Source of the DNA: Betaproteobacteria bacterium UBA2293
GTDB taxonomy: Bacteria > Pseudomonadota > Gammaproteobacteria > Burkholderiales > Rhodocyclaceae
NCBI GenBank assembly: GCA_002345845.1
Contig: DDWF01000221.1
Span: 12,435 to 35,555 of the forward strand
Reading direction: 5' to 3'
Length of the DNA: 23,121 bases
Below the pieces are notes generated by a model that was not told the origin of the DNA, searched no databases, and was given only the letters and a program-made list of their open reading frames with translations. Positions 1 to 6,715 of this stretch are shown here, one piece after another. The position numbers were made by a program, and so were the translations under genes. How positions within the stretch are numbered: position 1 is the first letter of the stretch; every line of letters begins with the position of its first letter.

Positions 1-427
1 GTTGCTGCTGACCGCCGGAGAGTTCGTGCGGGAATTTTTCGCCCTGACCGGCCAGGCCGACCGTGGCCAGCAGTTGGCGAACGCGCAGATGGACATCTTC
101 CTGAGGCTTGCGGCCGAGGCCGAAGGCGACGTTCTGTTCAACGGTGAGGTGGGGGAACAGTGCGTAGTCCTGGAAGACCATGCCGATCCGCCGCTTCTCC
201 GGGGCCACGCGCTGGCCGGCGCGGCTGACGACGGTGCCATGCAGGCTGATCTGCCCATCGGCGATGTCTTCGAAACCGGCGATACAGCGCAGCAGCGTCG
301 TCTTGCCGCAACCGGACGGGCCGAGCAGGCAGGCGATCTGGCCGGCCGCGAGCGAAAAGTCGACGCCGTCGACGACGGTATGCCTGCCGTAGCGCTGGAT
401 GACGCCATTTAGTTCAAGTTGTGCCAT
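1..427 (-). CDS. fbpC: Ferric iron ABC transporter ATP-binding protein, N-terminal part (FbpC-like), cut by window start
   Basis: This is the ATPase of an iron(III) uptake ABC transporter and would power the FbpB permease encoded divergently beside it. Reading the minus strand from the ATG at 427-425 gives 142 codons with no stop. They contain a complete Walker A (GPSGCGKT, about residues 38-45), a Q-loop (FQDYALFPHL) and the first residues of the ABC signature (LSGGQQQ) where the window ends. Walker B, the H-loop and the C-terminal domain lie outside. The order and spacing of motifs match the FbpC/PotA/CysA class. Substrate is inferred from the adjacent FbpB- and FbpA-type genes, so another anion or metal is possible. 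The start is only 30 bp from the fbpB start and no clear Shine-Dalgarno precedes it. Confidence 0.88.
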   Translation of the reverse strand, partial: MAQLELNGVIQRYGRHTVVDGVDFSLAAGQIACLLGPSGCGKTTLLRCIAGFEDIADGQISLHGTVVSRAGQRVAPEKRRIGMVFQDYALFPHLTVEQNVAFGLGRKPQEDVHLRVRQLLATVGLAGQGEKFPHELSGGQQQ

Positions 428-457
428 AGCGGTCGATTATAATTCCCATTCACACAC
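428..457. promoter_or_regulatory. Divergent fbpC/fbpB intergenic region with a symmetric -10-like element
   Basis: The 30-bp gap contains ATTATAAT at 436-443, which is its own reverse complement and therefore presents TATAAT on both strands (438-443 plus, 441-436 minus). No convincing -35 hexamer lies 16-18 bp upstream on either strand. Start points 7 nt downstream would leave leaders of about 8 nt for fbpB and 2 nt for fbpC, and neither gene has a visible Shine-Dalgarno. The element could instead be part of an operator such as a weak Fur site. Promoter function is inference. Confidence 0.4.
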
Positions 458-2104
458 ATGCGCGCAGCCCATTACTCCCCCCTGCTCCTCGTCGGCGTCA
501 TCGTCGCCCTGCTCGCCGGACTGCCGGTGGCCAGCGTCGGCCTCAACATCTTTGCCGGCGGGACCAGTGAAACCTGGGCTCATCTGTCGCAGACGGTACT
601 TCCGGAATATATCCTCAACTCGCTGTGGTTGTGCCTCGGCGTTGGTGCCGGGGTTGCCGTCCTCGGTGTCGCCACGGCCTGGCTGACCGCCATGCACGAG
701 TTTCCCGGTCGGCGCATCTTCGACTGGGCGATGGTGCTGCCGCTGGCCATGCCGGCCTATGTGATGGCCTACGTCTATACCGATTTCCTGCAGTTCGTCG
801 GCCCGGTGCAGACGGCCTTGCGTGAAACTTTCGGCTGGGAGTACGGCGATTACTGGTTCCCTGACATCCGCAGCCTGCCGGGGGCGGTGCTGATGTTCAT
901 CTGCGTGCTCTATCCCTATGTCTATCTGCTCGCCCGCACGGCCTTCCTCGAACGTGCCAGCGGCATGCTGGAAGCGGCGCGGACGTTGGGCATGGGGTCG
1001 TGGCGCGCCTTCTTCTCGGTGTCGTTGCCGCTGGCCCGGCCGGCCATCGTTGCCGGCGTCTCGCTGGCGCTGATGGAAACCCTGGCCGATTACGGCACGG
1101 TCGCCTATTTCGCCGTCAATACCTTCACCACCGGCATCTACCGCGCCTGGTTCTCGCTTGGCGACCGCATCGCTGCCGCCCAACTGGCCGCCATGCTGCT
1201 CGGTTTCGTACTGTTCCTGCTGATGGCCGAACGCATTTCGCGCGGTCGCGCCCGTTACAACAACACCACCGGCCGCAACCGGCCGATGGCCGGCGCCCGC
1301 CTGACCGGCATGCGCGCGCTGCTGGCAGTGCTCGCCTGCAGCCTGCCGTTGCTGCTCGGCTTCCTGCTGCCGGCGGCCTTGCTGCTGAAAATGGCCCTGG
1401 CCGATGGCGATGCCCAGTTCGGTGAGCGCTTCGTCATGCTGTCGCGCAACAGTTTCGTGCTGGCCGGCACCACGGCCGTCATCGCCGTGCTGCTGGCGCT
1501 GCTGATGGCCTACGGTGCGCGCTTGTCGCGCAGTGTCCTGGCCAGTGGCATGAACCGCCTGGTCGGCCTCGGCTACGCGGTACCGGGGGCGGTGATCGCG
1601 GTCGGCGTGCTGATCCCGGTGACCCGTCTCGACAACTGGCTGGCCGGCCAGTGGGAACACTGGTTCGGCAGTAATCCCGGCCTGCTGCTGACCGGCGGCA
1701 TTGCCGCGCTGATCTATGCCTATCTGGTGCGTTTCCTGGCGGTGGCGCTGCATACCGTCGAGTCGAGCCTGGGCAAGATCACACCGAGCATGGACGACGC
1801 GGCGCGCAGCCTCGGCCTCGGCCAGGGGCAGACGCTGCGCCGGGTGCATGCGCCGATGCTGCGCGGCAGCTTGCTCACTGCCGGCCTGCTGGTCTTCGTC
1901 GATGTCATGAAGGAACTGCCGGCGACCTTGGTCATGCGGCCGTTCAATTTCGATACGCTGGCCACCCAGGCCTATACGCTGGCCTCCGATGAGCGGCTGG
2001 CCGAGGCGTCGACCGCCTCGCTGGCCATTGTCGCCGTCGGCCTGCTGCCGCTGATTGCCCTGTCGCGGCAGATTTCCGCTGCCCGGCGCTCTACTGCCGA
2101 CTGA
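458..2104 (+). CDS. fbpB: Ferric iron ABC transporter permease (FbpB-like), 548 aa
   Basis: This is the inner-membrane permease of the Fbp-type iron(III) importer, receiving Fe3+ from the periplasmic FbpA protein. The protein is a tandem duplication of two binding-protein-dependent permease domains, as is usual for FbpB/SfuB proteins of roughly 500-550 aa. Each half has hydrophobic helices and a cytoplasmic EAA-type coupling loop: the first around residues 169-197 (EAARTLGMGSWRAFF) and the second around residues 444-472 (DDAARSLGLGQGQTL). A third conserved cue is MKELPATLVMRPFNFDTLA near the C-terminus, typical of this family. The only plausible start is the ATG at 458, because the upstream frame has no other start. 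No Shine-Dalgarno is visible and a TATAAT lies 15 nt upstream. A thiamine or other substrate is less likely given the FbpA-like protein nearby. Confidence 0.9.
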   Translation: MRAAHYSPLLLVGVIVALLAGLPVASVGLNIFAGGTSETWAHLSQTVLPEYILNSLWLCLGVGAGVAVLGVATAWLTAMHEFPGRRIFDWAMVLPLAMPAYVMAYVYTDFLQFVGPVQTALRETFGWEYGDYWFPDIRSLPGAVLMFICVLYPYVYLLARTAFLERASGMLEAARTLGMGSWRAFFSVSLPLARPAIVAGVSLALMETLADYGTVAYFAVNTFTTGIYRAWFSLGDRIAAAQLAAMLLGFVLFLLMAERISRGRARYNNTTGRNRPMAGARLTGMRALLAVLACSLPLLLGFLLPAALLLKMALADGDAQFGERFVMLSRNSFVLAGTTAVIAVLLALLMAYGARLSRSVLASGMNRLVGLGYAVPGAVIAVGVLIPVTRLDNWLAGQWEHWFGSNPGLLLTGGIAALIYAYLVRFLAVALHTVESSLGKITPSMDDAARSLGLGQGQTLRRVHAPMLRGSLLTAGLLVFVDVMKELPATLVMRPFNFDTLATQAYTLASDERLAEASTASLAIVAVGLLPLIALSRQISAARRSTAD

Positions 2105-2118
2105 GCCGCGGCCGGCGC

Positions 2119-2724
2119 TCAGTCGTTCCGGCGTCGCGTTTGCCAGAAACCGGTGGGCGGTGTGGAGGGGCTGTCAGGCTCCACGTCAGTGCGCAGCAGA
2201 TCCATGGTCAGAAGGTTGGTGTCGGTACCGTAGCAACTGTTGACGTCAACTTCCTCAATGGGCAGCCCGAGGTAGGGATGGGTTTCCTCCGCCGTAGCAT
2301 CTGCTGCGACCTCCGCTTCGGGGTTCTCCGGCAGGCGGGGGACGGGGGCCTCAGTGGTCGCCGCTGGCAGCTTGCCTGGCGCTTCGGCAACATTGGCCGG
2401 GAGTTCGATTCCCGGTGGGGGCTCGGCGCCGTGCTGGAGCAGCAGGGCGGCTATTTCCGGATGCCCTGAGCGCAGGGCGAGGCGAAGCGGGGCGCCGGGT
2501 CCATCGGCGGCCATGGCATTGGGGTTGGCGCCGTGGCCCAGAAGTTCGCGGACAATGGCGATGCCACCCTCGAAGCAGGCGGTGCGCAACGGCAGGCCGG
2601 TGCAGCCGTGAATGTCCGCTTCCTCGATGTCGGCGCCGTCATCGAGGGCGTCGATAACGCCGCTCAGGCGACCGGCACGGATCGCCGCGACGAGCGGACT
2701 GGGGACAAAAGTTTTTCCTGACAC
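2119..2724 (-). CDS. Small ankyrin-repeat protein, 201 aa
   Basis: This is a predicted cytoplasmic protein with about three ankyrin repeats at residues 9-105. The repeat cues are SPLVAAIRAGRLSGVIDALDDGADI, then LRTACFEGGIAIVRELLGHGANPN, then LRLALRSGHPEIAALLLQHGAEP. Residues 105-150 form a Pro/Ala/Glu-rich linker, followed by an acidic tail with no domain I recognise. Ankyrin repeats bind other proteins, but the partner cannot be read from the sequence. The start is GTG at 2724-2722, supported by AAGGAG 10 nt upstream. No signal peptide or membrane helix is seen. It lies 66 nt downstream of fbpA on the same strand and may be co-transcribed with it, separated by a GC-rich hairpin that abuts its ribosome binding site. 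Confidence 0.8.
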   Translation of the reverse strand: MSGKTFVPSPLVAAIRAGRLSGVIDALDDGADIEEADIHGCTGLPLRTACFEGGIAIVRELLGHGANPNAMAADGPGAPLRLALRSGHPEIAALLLQHGAEPPPGIELPANVAEAPGKLPAATTEAPVPRLPENPEAEVAADATAEETHPYLGLPIEEVDVNSCYGTDTNLLTMDLLRTDVEPDSPSTPPTGFWQTRRRND

Positions 2725-2734
2725 GGATCGCGTT

Positions 2735-2774
2735 CTCCTTGGCGCCCCTGATTCTATGTGATCAACGGGGCGCC
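2735..2774 (-). other. Intercistronic hairpin abutting the ankyrin gene Shine-Dalgarno
   Basis: GGCGCCCC at 2741-2748 and GGGGCGCC at 2767-2774 form a perfect 8-bp GC stem around an 18-nt loop. On the minus strand the stem ends directly next to AAGGAG (2740-2735), the ribosome binding site of the ankyrin gene. There is no U-tract, so it is not a standard intrinsic terminator. It could stabilise the upstream fbpA mRNA, cause RNA processing, or limit translation of the downstream gene. The structure is visible; its role is inference. Confidence 0.5.
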
Positions 2775-2790
2775 TGGGAGACGCGAGGGC

Positions 2791-3807
2791 TTACTTGAAG
2801 CCGGCGCGGTCGAAAATGATCTGCGCCTTGGCCTGATACATGGCCAGGCTGTTGACCGGCAGGGCGTCAGCCTTGAACTTGCCGAGCTTGGTCAGGGCGG
2901 GATTCTCCACCTTGACGCTGGCGACCACCGGCCATTCGTTGTTGCCATCGGCGAAGTAGCGCTGGGCATCGTCGGAGGCCAGATATTCGAGGAACTTGAT
3001 GGCCGCCTCCTTGTGCGGCGCATTCTTCAGTACGCCGCCGCCGGAGACGTTGATGTGGGCGCCGGTAGTGGCCTGGTTGGGCCAGACGATACCGATCTGC
3101 TCGACGACCTTGATGTCTTCCGGCTTGGTCGAACGCATCAGGCGGGCGACATAGTAGCTGTTGGAGATGGCAACGCCGCATTCGCCGGCAGCCACAGCCT
3201 TGATCTGGTCGGTGTCGCCGCCTTTCGGGCTGCGGGCGAAATTGGCCACCAGGCCACGCGCCCATTGTTCGGCCTTGGCTTCGCCTTCGTGCGAGATGAT
3301 CGAGGCCATCAGCGACAGGTTGTACGGATGCGAACCGGAGCGCGAACAGAACTTGCCCTTCAGCTTCGGATCGGCCAGGTCGGCATAGTTCTGGACGTCT
3401 TCCGCCTTGACGCGGGCTTTGTTGTAAACGATGACGCGGGCGCGGGTCGAAAAGGAGGCCCAGTCGTCAGTGCGCAAGTGGGCGGGAATGCTCTTTTCCA
3501 GCAGCGCCGACTTCAGCGGGGCAAACAGGCCGAGTTCGTGGGCCTTGGCCAGGCGGGCGGCGTCCACGGTGAGGAAGACATCGGCCGGGCTGTTGCTGCC
3601 CTCGTTCTTGATCCGTTCAAGCAATTCGTCTTCCTTGCCCTCGATACGGTTGATGCGGATTCCCGTTTGCTTGGTGAAATTGGCGTAGAGCGCCTCGTCG
3701 GTCTGGTAATGGCGGGCCGAATACAGATTGAGGATCTTTTCCTGAGCCTGGGCGACATTGCCAAGGCTGGCCAGGGTGGCAGCGATGAGGACGGGAATCA
3801 ACTTCAT
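2791..3807 (-). CDS. fbpA: Periplasmic ferric iron-binding protein (FbpA-like), 338 aa
   Basis: This is the substrate-binding protein that delivers iron(III) to the FbpBC transporter. Residues 1-21 are a Sec signal peptide (hydrophobic core, cleavage expected after the AQA at 19-21), and the mature protein begins QEKILNLYSARHYQTDE, typical of the family. RSGSHPYNLSL (about 156-166) and NSYYVARL (216-223) match conserved FbpA regions; in characterised family members the adjacent tyrosine pair of the second motif ligates Fe3+. The start at 3807 is chosen over upstream in-frame codons because GGAG lies 8 nt before it and a signal peptide follows directly. A sigma70-like promoter with Fur-like sequences lies upstream, fitting iron repression. 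The gene is separated from fbpB by the ankyrin gene rather than being first in an fbpABC operon. Confidence 0.93.
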   Translation of the reverse strand: MKLIPVLIAATLASLGNVAQAQEKILNLYSARHYQTDEALYANFTKQTGIRINRIEGKEDELLERIKNEGSNSPADVFLTVDAARLAKAHELGLFAPLKSALLEKSIPAHLRTDDWASFSTRARVIVYNKARVKAEDVQNYADLADPKLKGKFCSRSGSHPYNLSLMASIISHEGEAKAEQWARGLVANFARSPKGGDTDQIKAVAAGECGVAISNSYYVARLMRSTKPEDIKVVEQIGIVWPNQATTGAHINVSGGGVLKNAPHKEAAIKFLEYLASDDAQRYFADGNNEWPVVASVKVENPALTKLGKFKADALPVNSLAMYQAKAQIIFDRAGFK

Positions 3808-3828
3808 GGTCAGGGCTCCAATAAACAA

Positions 3829-3836
3829 ATGAGAAT
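3829..3836. promoter_or_regulatory. Second Fur-like half-site at the fbpA transcription start
   Basis: The core ATGAGAAT repeats the left half (AATGAGAA) of the upstream candidate Fur box, 40 bp away. The right half of the repeat is poor (GGTTCGA), so alone it would be a weak site. It could support cooperative binding with the element at 3867-3885. Confidence 0.3.
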
Positions 3837-3842
3837 GGTTCG

Positions 3843-3871
3843 ATTTTATCGGTGCGGCGTTATGTTGTAAA
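3843..3871 (-). promoter_or_regulatory. Sigma70-type promoter of fbpA
   Basis: On the minus strand TTTACA (3871-3866, 5 of 6 matches to TTGACA) is followed by a 17-bp spacer and TAAAAT (3848-3843, 5 of 6 matches to TATAAT). The predicted start point is near 3836, giving a leader of about 29 nt with GGAG at 3819-3816 before the fbpA ATG. This is the best-formed sigma70 promoter I found in the window. Confidence 0.65.
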
Positions 3872-3885
3872 TGAGAAACGTTATT
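3867..3885. promoter_or_regulatory. Candidate Fur box overlapping the fbpA -35
   Basis: GTAAATGAGAAACGTTATT matches 13 of 19 positions of the classical Fur consensus (GATAATGATAATCATTATC) and keeps its inverted-repeat character. It covers the -35 hexamer of the fbpA promoter, so Fur binding there would block transcription. A second, weaker element with the core ATGAGAAT at 3829-3836 sits at the predicted start point. Family knowledge supports Fur control of fbpA; site function here is inferred. Confidence 0.5.
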
Positions 3886-3896
3886 GTATGCAGGTG

Positions 3897-3921
3897 AAAA
3901 AAAACGGCCAGTAGGCCGTTT
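3897..3921 (-). terminator. Rho-independent terminator of the NlpC/P60 gene
   Basis: On the minus strand AAACGGCC (3921-3914), a 4-nt loop TACT and GGCCGTTT (3909-3902) form an 8-bp stem that runs into an uninterrupted T-tract ending at 3897. It begins 5 nt after the stop codon of the peptidase gene and insulates it from the fbpA promoter. Confidence 0.85.
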
Positions 3922-3925
3922 GCTT

Positions 3926-4459
3926 TCAGTTGCCGTCGAGAATTCGCCGGGCGCCGTTGTAGCGCTTGGTCCAGTAGCTGCTGTCCATGCTTTCGACGCG
4001 GACTTCAGCGCCGGCGCGCGGTGCATGCATGAAGTGGTTGTCGCCGAGATAGATGCCGACATGCGAGAAAGCGCGGCGCATGGTGTTGAAGAAGACGAGA
4101 TCGCCCGGTTTCAACTGGCTGCTGTCGATGCGCTGACCGACTTCGCTCATCTCGCGAGCGGTCCGCGGCAGCAGGGTGCCGATGCTGTCCTTGAAGACCA
4201 GGCGAACGAAGCCGCTGCAGTCGAGGCCGCTCTCTTCGTCGTTGCCGCCGAAGCGGTAGCGGACGCCGACCAGCTTCAAACCCTGCAGGATGACATCCTG
4301 AGTGGCGTTGGTGTAACGTTCCAGAAACGACGGCTGCTCGTCGTTCTGGCTTCCCTTTTCGGCGGCCGCGGCGATGCCGGGCACAGCGAAGGAGAAGGAT
4401 GAGGCCAGCAGGAGGGTGGCGAGCAGCTTGGACATAGCCATGAAATGTATTTGAAACAT
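3926..4459 (-). CDS. Exported NlpC/P60 family peptidoglycan endopeptidase, 177 aa
   Basis: This is a predicted cell-wall hydrolase that cuts peptide bonds in murein stem peptides in the periplasm. An N-terminal signal sequence (hydrophobic to about residue 29, AAAA before EKGSQNDE) is followed by one NlpC/P60 domain, about residues 50-175. The catalytic cysteine is C81 in LDCSGFVRL, the catalytic histidine H133 in SHVGIYLG and the third polar residue H145 in NHFMHAP. No SH3 or LysM domain is present, so it is a minimal member. Three ATGs lie close together (4459, 4441, 4435) and none has a good Shine-Dalgarno; the longest is given, but 4441 or 4435 would give a more typical signal peptide. 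It is divergent from acuI, with a 95-bp shared upstream region, and is monocistronic. Confidence 0.9.
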   Translation of the reverse strand: MFQIHFMAMSKLLATLLLASSFSFAVPGIAAAAEKGSQNDEQPSFLERYTNATQDVILQGLKLVGVRYRFGGNDEESGLDCSGFVRLVFKDSIGTLLPRTAREMSEVGQRIDSSQLKPGDLVFFNTMRRAFSHVGIYLGDNHFMHAPRAGAEVRVESMDSSYWTKRYNGARRILDGN

Positions 4460-4503
4460 GCTGCGCTGTAAAGGCTGGATAAAAGCTTTCAGGCAACTAT
4501 GTC

Positions 4504-4528
4504 CATAATCCGTAATTATGAATACAAT
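4504..4528. promoter_or_regulatory. Perfect inverted repeat and -10-like hexamer upstream of acuI
   Basis: CATAAT (4504-4509), a 5-bp spacer and ATTATG (4515-4520) form a perfect palindrome between the divergent peptidase and acuI starts. TACAAT at 4523-4528 is a plausible acuI -10, about 26 bp before its ATG. The -35 is weak (TGTCCA at 4500-4505, 17-bp spacer). A dimeric repressor bound to the repeat would cover this promoter. The repeat is seen; its use as an operator is inference. Confidence 0.4.
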
Positions 4529-4554
4529 TTACCGTTCCAAGAACGAGGAAAACG

Positions 4555-5550
4555 ATGGAATCCTTCAGGGCGTTGTTGATCGAGGAGCGTGAAGGCAAGG
4601 TTAGCAGCGGCTTCGTCCGCTTGCAGGAAAGCCAGCTGGATGCCGGAGAGGTGACGATTCGGGTCGCCTATTCGAGCGTCAACTATAAGGATGCTCTGGC
4701 GGCGACCGGCAAGGGCAAGATCATTCGTCGTTTCCCCTGTGTCGGCGGCATAGACCTGGCCGGCACTGTTGTTGCCAGCGGCGATGCGCGCTTTTCGCCA
4801 GGCGATCAGGTGATCGCCACCAGCTTCGATATTGGCGTCGCCCACCACGGCGGTTATGCCGAGATGGCGCGCGTGCCGGGCGACTGGGTCGTGCCGTTGC
4901 CGGCCGGTCTGAGCCTGTTCGAGGCCATGGCGCTCGGCACGGCGGGGTTTACCGCGGCGCTTGGCATCGTGCGCATGGAAGAGAATGGTTTGCGGCCGGA
5001 GAAGGGGCCGGTGATCGTGACCGGTGCGACCGGCGGCGTCGGCAGTCTGGCCATCGATATGCTGGCCCAGCGCGGCTACCATGTGGTTGCCCTGACCGGC
5101 AAGGAAAGCGAGGCGGAATACCTGCGCGGCCTCGGTGCCGCCGAGGTCATGCTGCGCCAGCATCTCGACCTGAGCAAGATCCGGCCGCTCGACCGCGGGC
5201 GCTGGGCTGGCGCCGTCGACAACCTGGGCGGTGATGTCCTGGCCTGGATCGCCAGCACCATGGAACAGGGCGGCACGATCGCCAGCATCGGACTGGCGGC
5301 CAGCATGTCGCTGAATACGACGGTGGCGCCGTTCATCCTGCGCGGCGTTTCCTTGCTCGGTGTTGATTCCGGCTATATACGCGAACCTTACCGCAGCGGT
5401 GTCTGGCAGCGTCTGGCCAGCGACCTGCGGCCGCCGCACCTGGCGGCGATGGCGCGGCGTATCGCCTTTGACCAGCTGCCGGAGACCTTTGCCGAATACA
5501 TCGCCGGACAGGCCAAGGGACGTGTCGTGGTCGATGTCGCCGGGAGCTGA
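4555..5550 (+). CDS. acuI: AcuI/YhdH-family NADPH-dependent acryloyl-CoA reductase, 331 aa
   Basis: This is a zinc-free medium-chain dehydrogenase/reductase of the AcuI/YhdH group, whose studied members reduce toxic acryloyl-CoA to propionyl-CoA with NADPH. Length and sequence fit across the whole protein: an N-terminal GroES-like half with YSSVNYKDALAATG and FPCVGGIDLAGTV, then a Rossmann half with GATGGVGSLA (about 157-166), and a C-terminal LLGVDSGYIREPYR. Catalytic zinc ligands of alcohol dehydrogenases are absent, as expected. The start ATG at 4555 has GAGG about 8 nt upstream. The next gene starts 1 nt after the stop, so the two are almost certainly co-translated, and prpE follows on the same strand, which links the product propionyl-CoA to the same unit. 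A general quinone oxidoreductase role cannot be excluded. Confidence 0.88.
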   Translation: MESFRALLIEEREGKVSSGFVRLQESQLDAGEVTIRVAYSSVNYKDALAATGKGKIIRRFPCVGGIDLAGTVVASGDARFSPGDQVIATSFDIGVAHHGGYAEMARVPGDWVVPLPAGLSLFEAMALGTAGFTAALGIVRMEENGLRPEKGPVIVTGATGGVGSLAIDMLAQRGYHVVALTGKESEAEYLRGLGAAEVMLRQHLDLSKIRPLDRGRWAGAVDNLGGDVLAWIASTMEQGGTIASIGLAASMSLNTTVAPFILRGVSLLGVDSGYIREPYRSGVWQRLASDLRPPHLAAMARRIAFDQLPETFAEYIAGQAKGRVVVDVAGS

Positions 5551-5551
5551 C

Positions 5552-6667
5552 GTGAGCGAGTTGCCGCACGTTCTCGTCGTCGATGATTCGCGCGTGGTCA
5601 GGATTTCCCTGATCAACCATCTCAAGGGCACCTACAGCGTCAGGGAAGAAGCCGATGGCGAGGCAGCGTGGCAGACCCTGGTGCTCGACCATTCTATTCG
5701 CGCCGTCATCTCTGATTTGCAGATGCCGAAGTTGAATGGCTATGAATTGCTGGAGCGCTTGCGTACTTCCAAACTGCGCCGCCTGCAGAACATGCCGTTC
5801 ATTCTCGTTTCCGGCGAGGAGACGGAGGAGGAGCGGGCCAAGGCATGCGCCTTGGGCGTCTCCGATTTCGTCACCAAAGGCGTGGGCAGCGCTGAGATTC
5901 TGCGGCGCCTGAACAACCTCCTGGCGCTTTCCGATGCCCAGGAAAATGTCGAGGCAGCGCGCGAGCAGCAGGTTCAGGATCCGGAAAGCGGTTTGTTTTC
6001 GCGCAAGTTTCTTGAAGTCCAGATTGCCCAGGCCCTGGCGCATTCGGCGCGGCATGGCGTCGAAACCAGCGTCATGGTTCTTGGTTTCGACGGCTTCGCC
6101 AATCTGTGCGAGCGATTTGGCGCGCCGGTGGCTGAGCAGGTGGCCGGGCGTTTCGCCAAGATGCTGGCGGGCAAGATTCGCCAGGAGGACAGCATCGGCC
6201 ATTTCGGTGCCGGCCAATACGCGATCATCGCCCCGGGTACCGCGGCCAGTTATTGCGCAACCTTTGGCGAGCGTGTCCGCGAGGCCATCGAACTGGCCCG
6301 CCTGACGGTGCAAGGTGAAACGGTCGCCCTGACCGTCAGTATCGGTTTGGCCAGTATTCCGGCTGACCAGGTGGCGTCGGCCCTGGCCTTGCTCGATGTT
6401 GCCGGCGAGCGCATGCAGCAGGCCATGCAATCGGGTGGCAACCGTTTGGAGTCGGGCGGCACCGTGCCGCAATTGCGGCCGATATCGCTTCGCCACGCGC
6501 TGGAACTGCTGGCGACCGATCGTCCGGAAACTGTCATTCCCCATCTGCCGGCATTGGGCGCTCAGCTCATGCCGCTGCTCGCGTTGATGGGCAAGGAATT
6601 GGGTTTGGCTCTGCCATTGGCAGAGCTCGAACGCCGCTTGAGCGAACGGAATTCAGCAAAAAAATAA
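5552..6667 (+). CDS. Response regulator with degenerate GGDEF domain, 371 aa
   Basis: A two-domain signalling protein. Residues 5-120 are a receiver domain with the acidic pair D11-D12, phospho-acceptor D55 (VISDLQMPKLNG), S87 (ILVSGEE) and K109 (DFVTKG), all intact. Residues 143-270 look like a diguanylate cyclase fold, opening with DPESGLFSRKFLE, but the active-site signature is GAGQY (219-223) in place of GGDEF. It is therefore unlikely to make c-di-GMP and may act as a binding or docking domain. A helical C-terminal extension of about 85 residues has no recognised domain. The GTG at 5552 is chosen because GGGAG precedes it, it lies 1 nt after the acuI stop, and the receiver domain begins at once; in-frame codons further upstream lie inside acuI. 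No histidine kinase gene is in view. Confidence 0.85.
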   Translation: MSELPHVLVVDDSRVVRISLINHLKGTYSVREEADGEAAWQTLVLDHSIRAVISDLQMPKLNGYELLERLRTSKLRRLQNMPFILVSGEETEEERAKACALGVSDFVTKGVGSAEILRRLNNLLALSDAQENVEAAREQQVQDPESGLFSRKFLEVQIAQALAHSARHGVETSVMVLGFDGFANLCERFGAPVAEQVAGRFAKMLAGKIRQEDSIGHFGAGQYAIIAPGTAASYCATFGERVREAIELARLTVQGETVALTVSIGLASIPADQVASALALLDVAGERMQQAMQSGGNRLESGGTVPQLRPISLRHALELLATDRPETVIPHLPALGAQLMPLLALMGKELGLALPLAELERRLSERNSAKK

Positions 6668-6715
6668 TCCGTTCTGTGTTTGTGTCGTGCAGGAAATCTT
6701 AATAGAGGGAGCCAT

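Noticed and set aside
2..412. Plus-strand open frame at the window start
   Set aside because: The minus strand here holds the Walker A, Q-loop and signature of FbpC; the plus frame is its shadow.
437..1849. Open frame of 470 codons antisense to fbpB
   Set aside because: Gln/His/Arg-rich composition without domains, lying exactly opposite a confident permease gene; a codon-bias shadow.
5360..5551. In-frame extension of the response regulator back into acuI as a longer protein
   Set aside because: The extension lies within the acuI reading frame region in another frame; GGGAG-GTG at 5552 and immediate receiver homology give a better start.
6680..6715. Upstream in-frame start for prpE
   Set aside because: It would add 12 residues without homology and without a ribosome binding site, whereas ATG 6716 has GAGGGA and gives the normal PrpE N-terminus.
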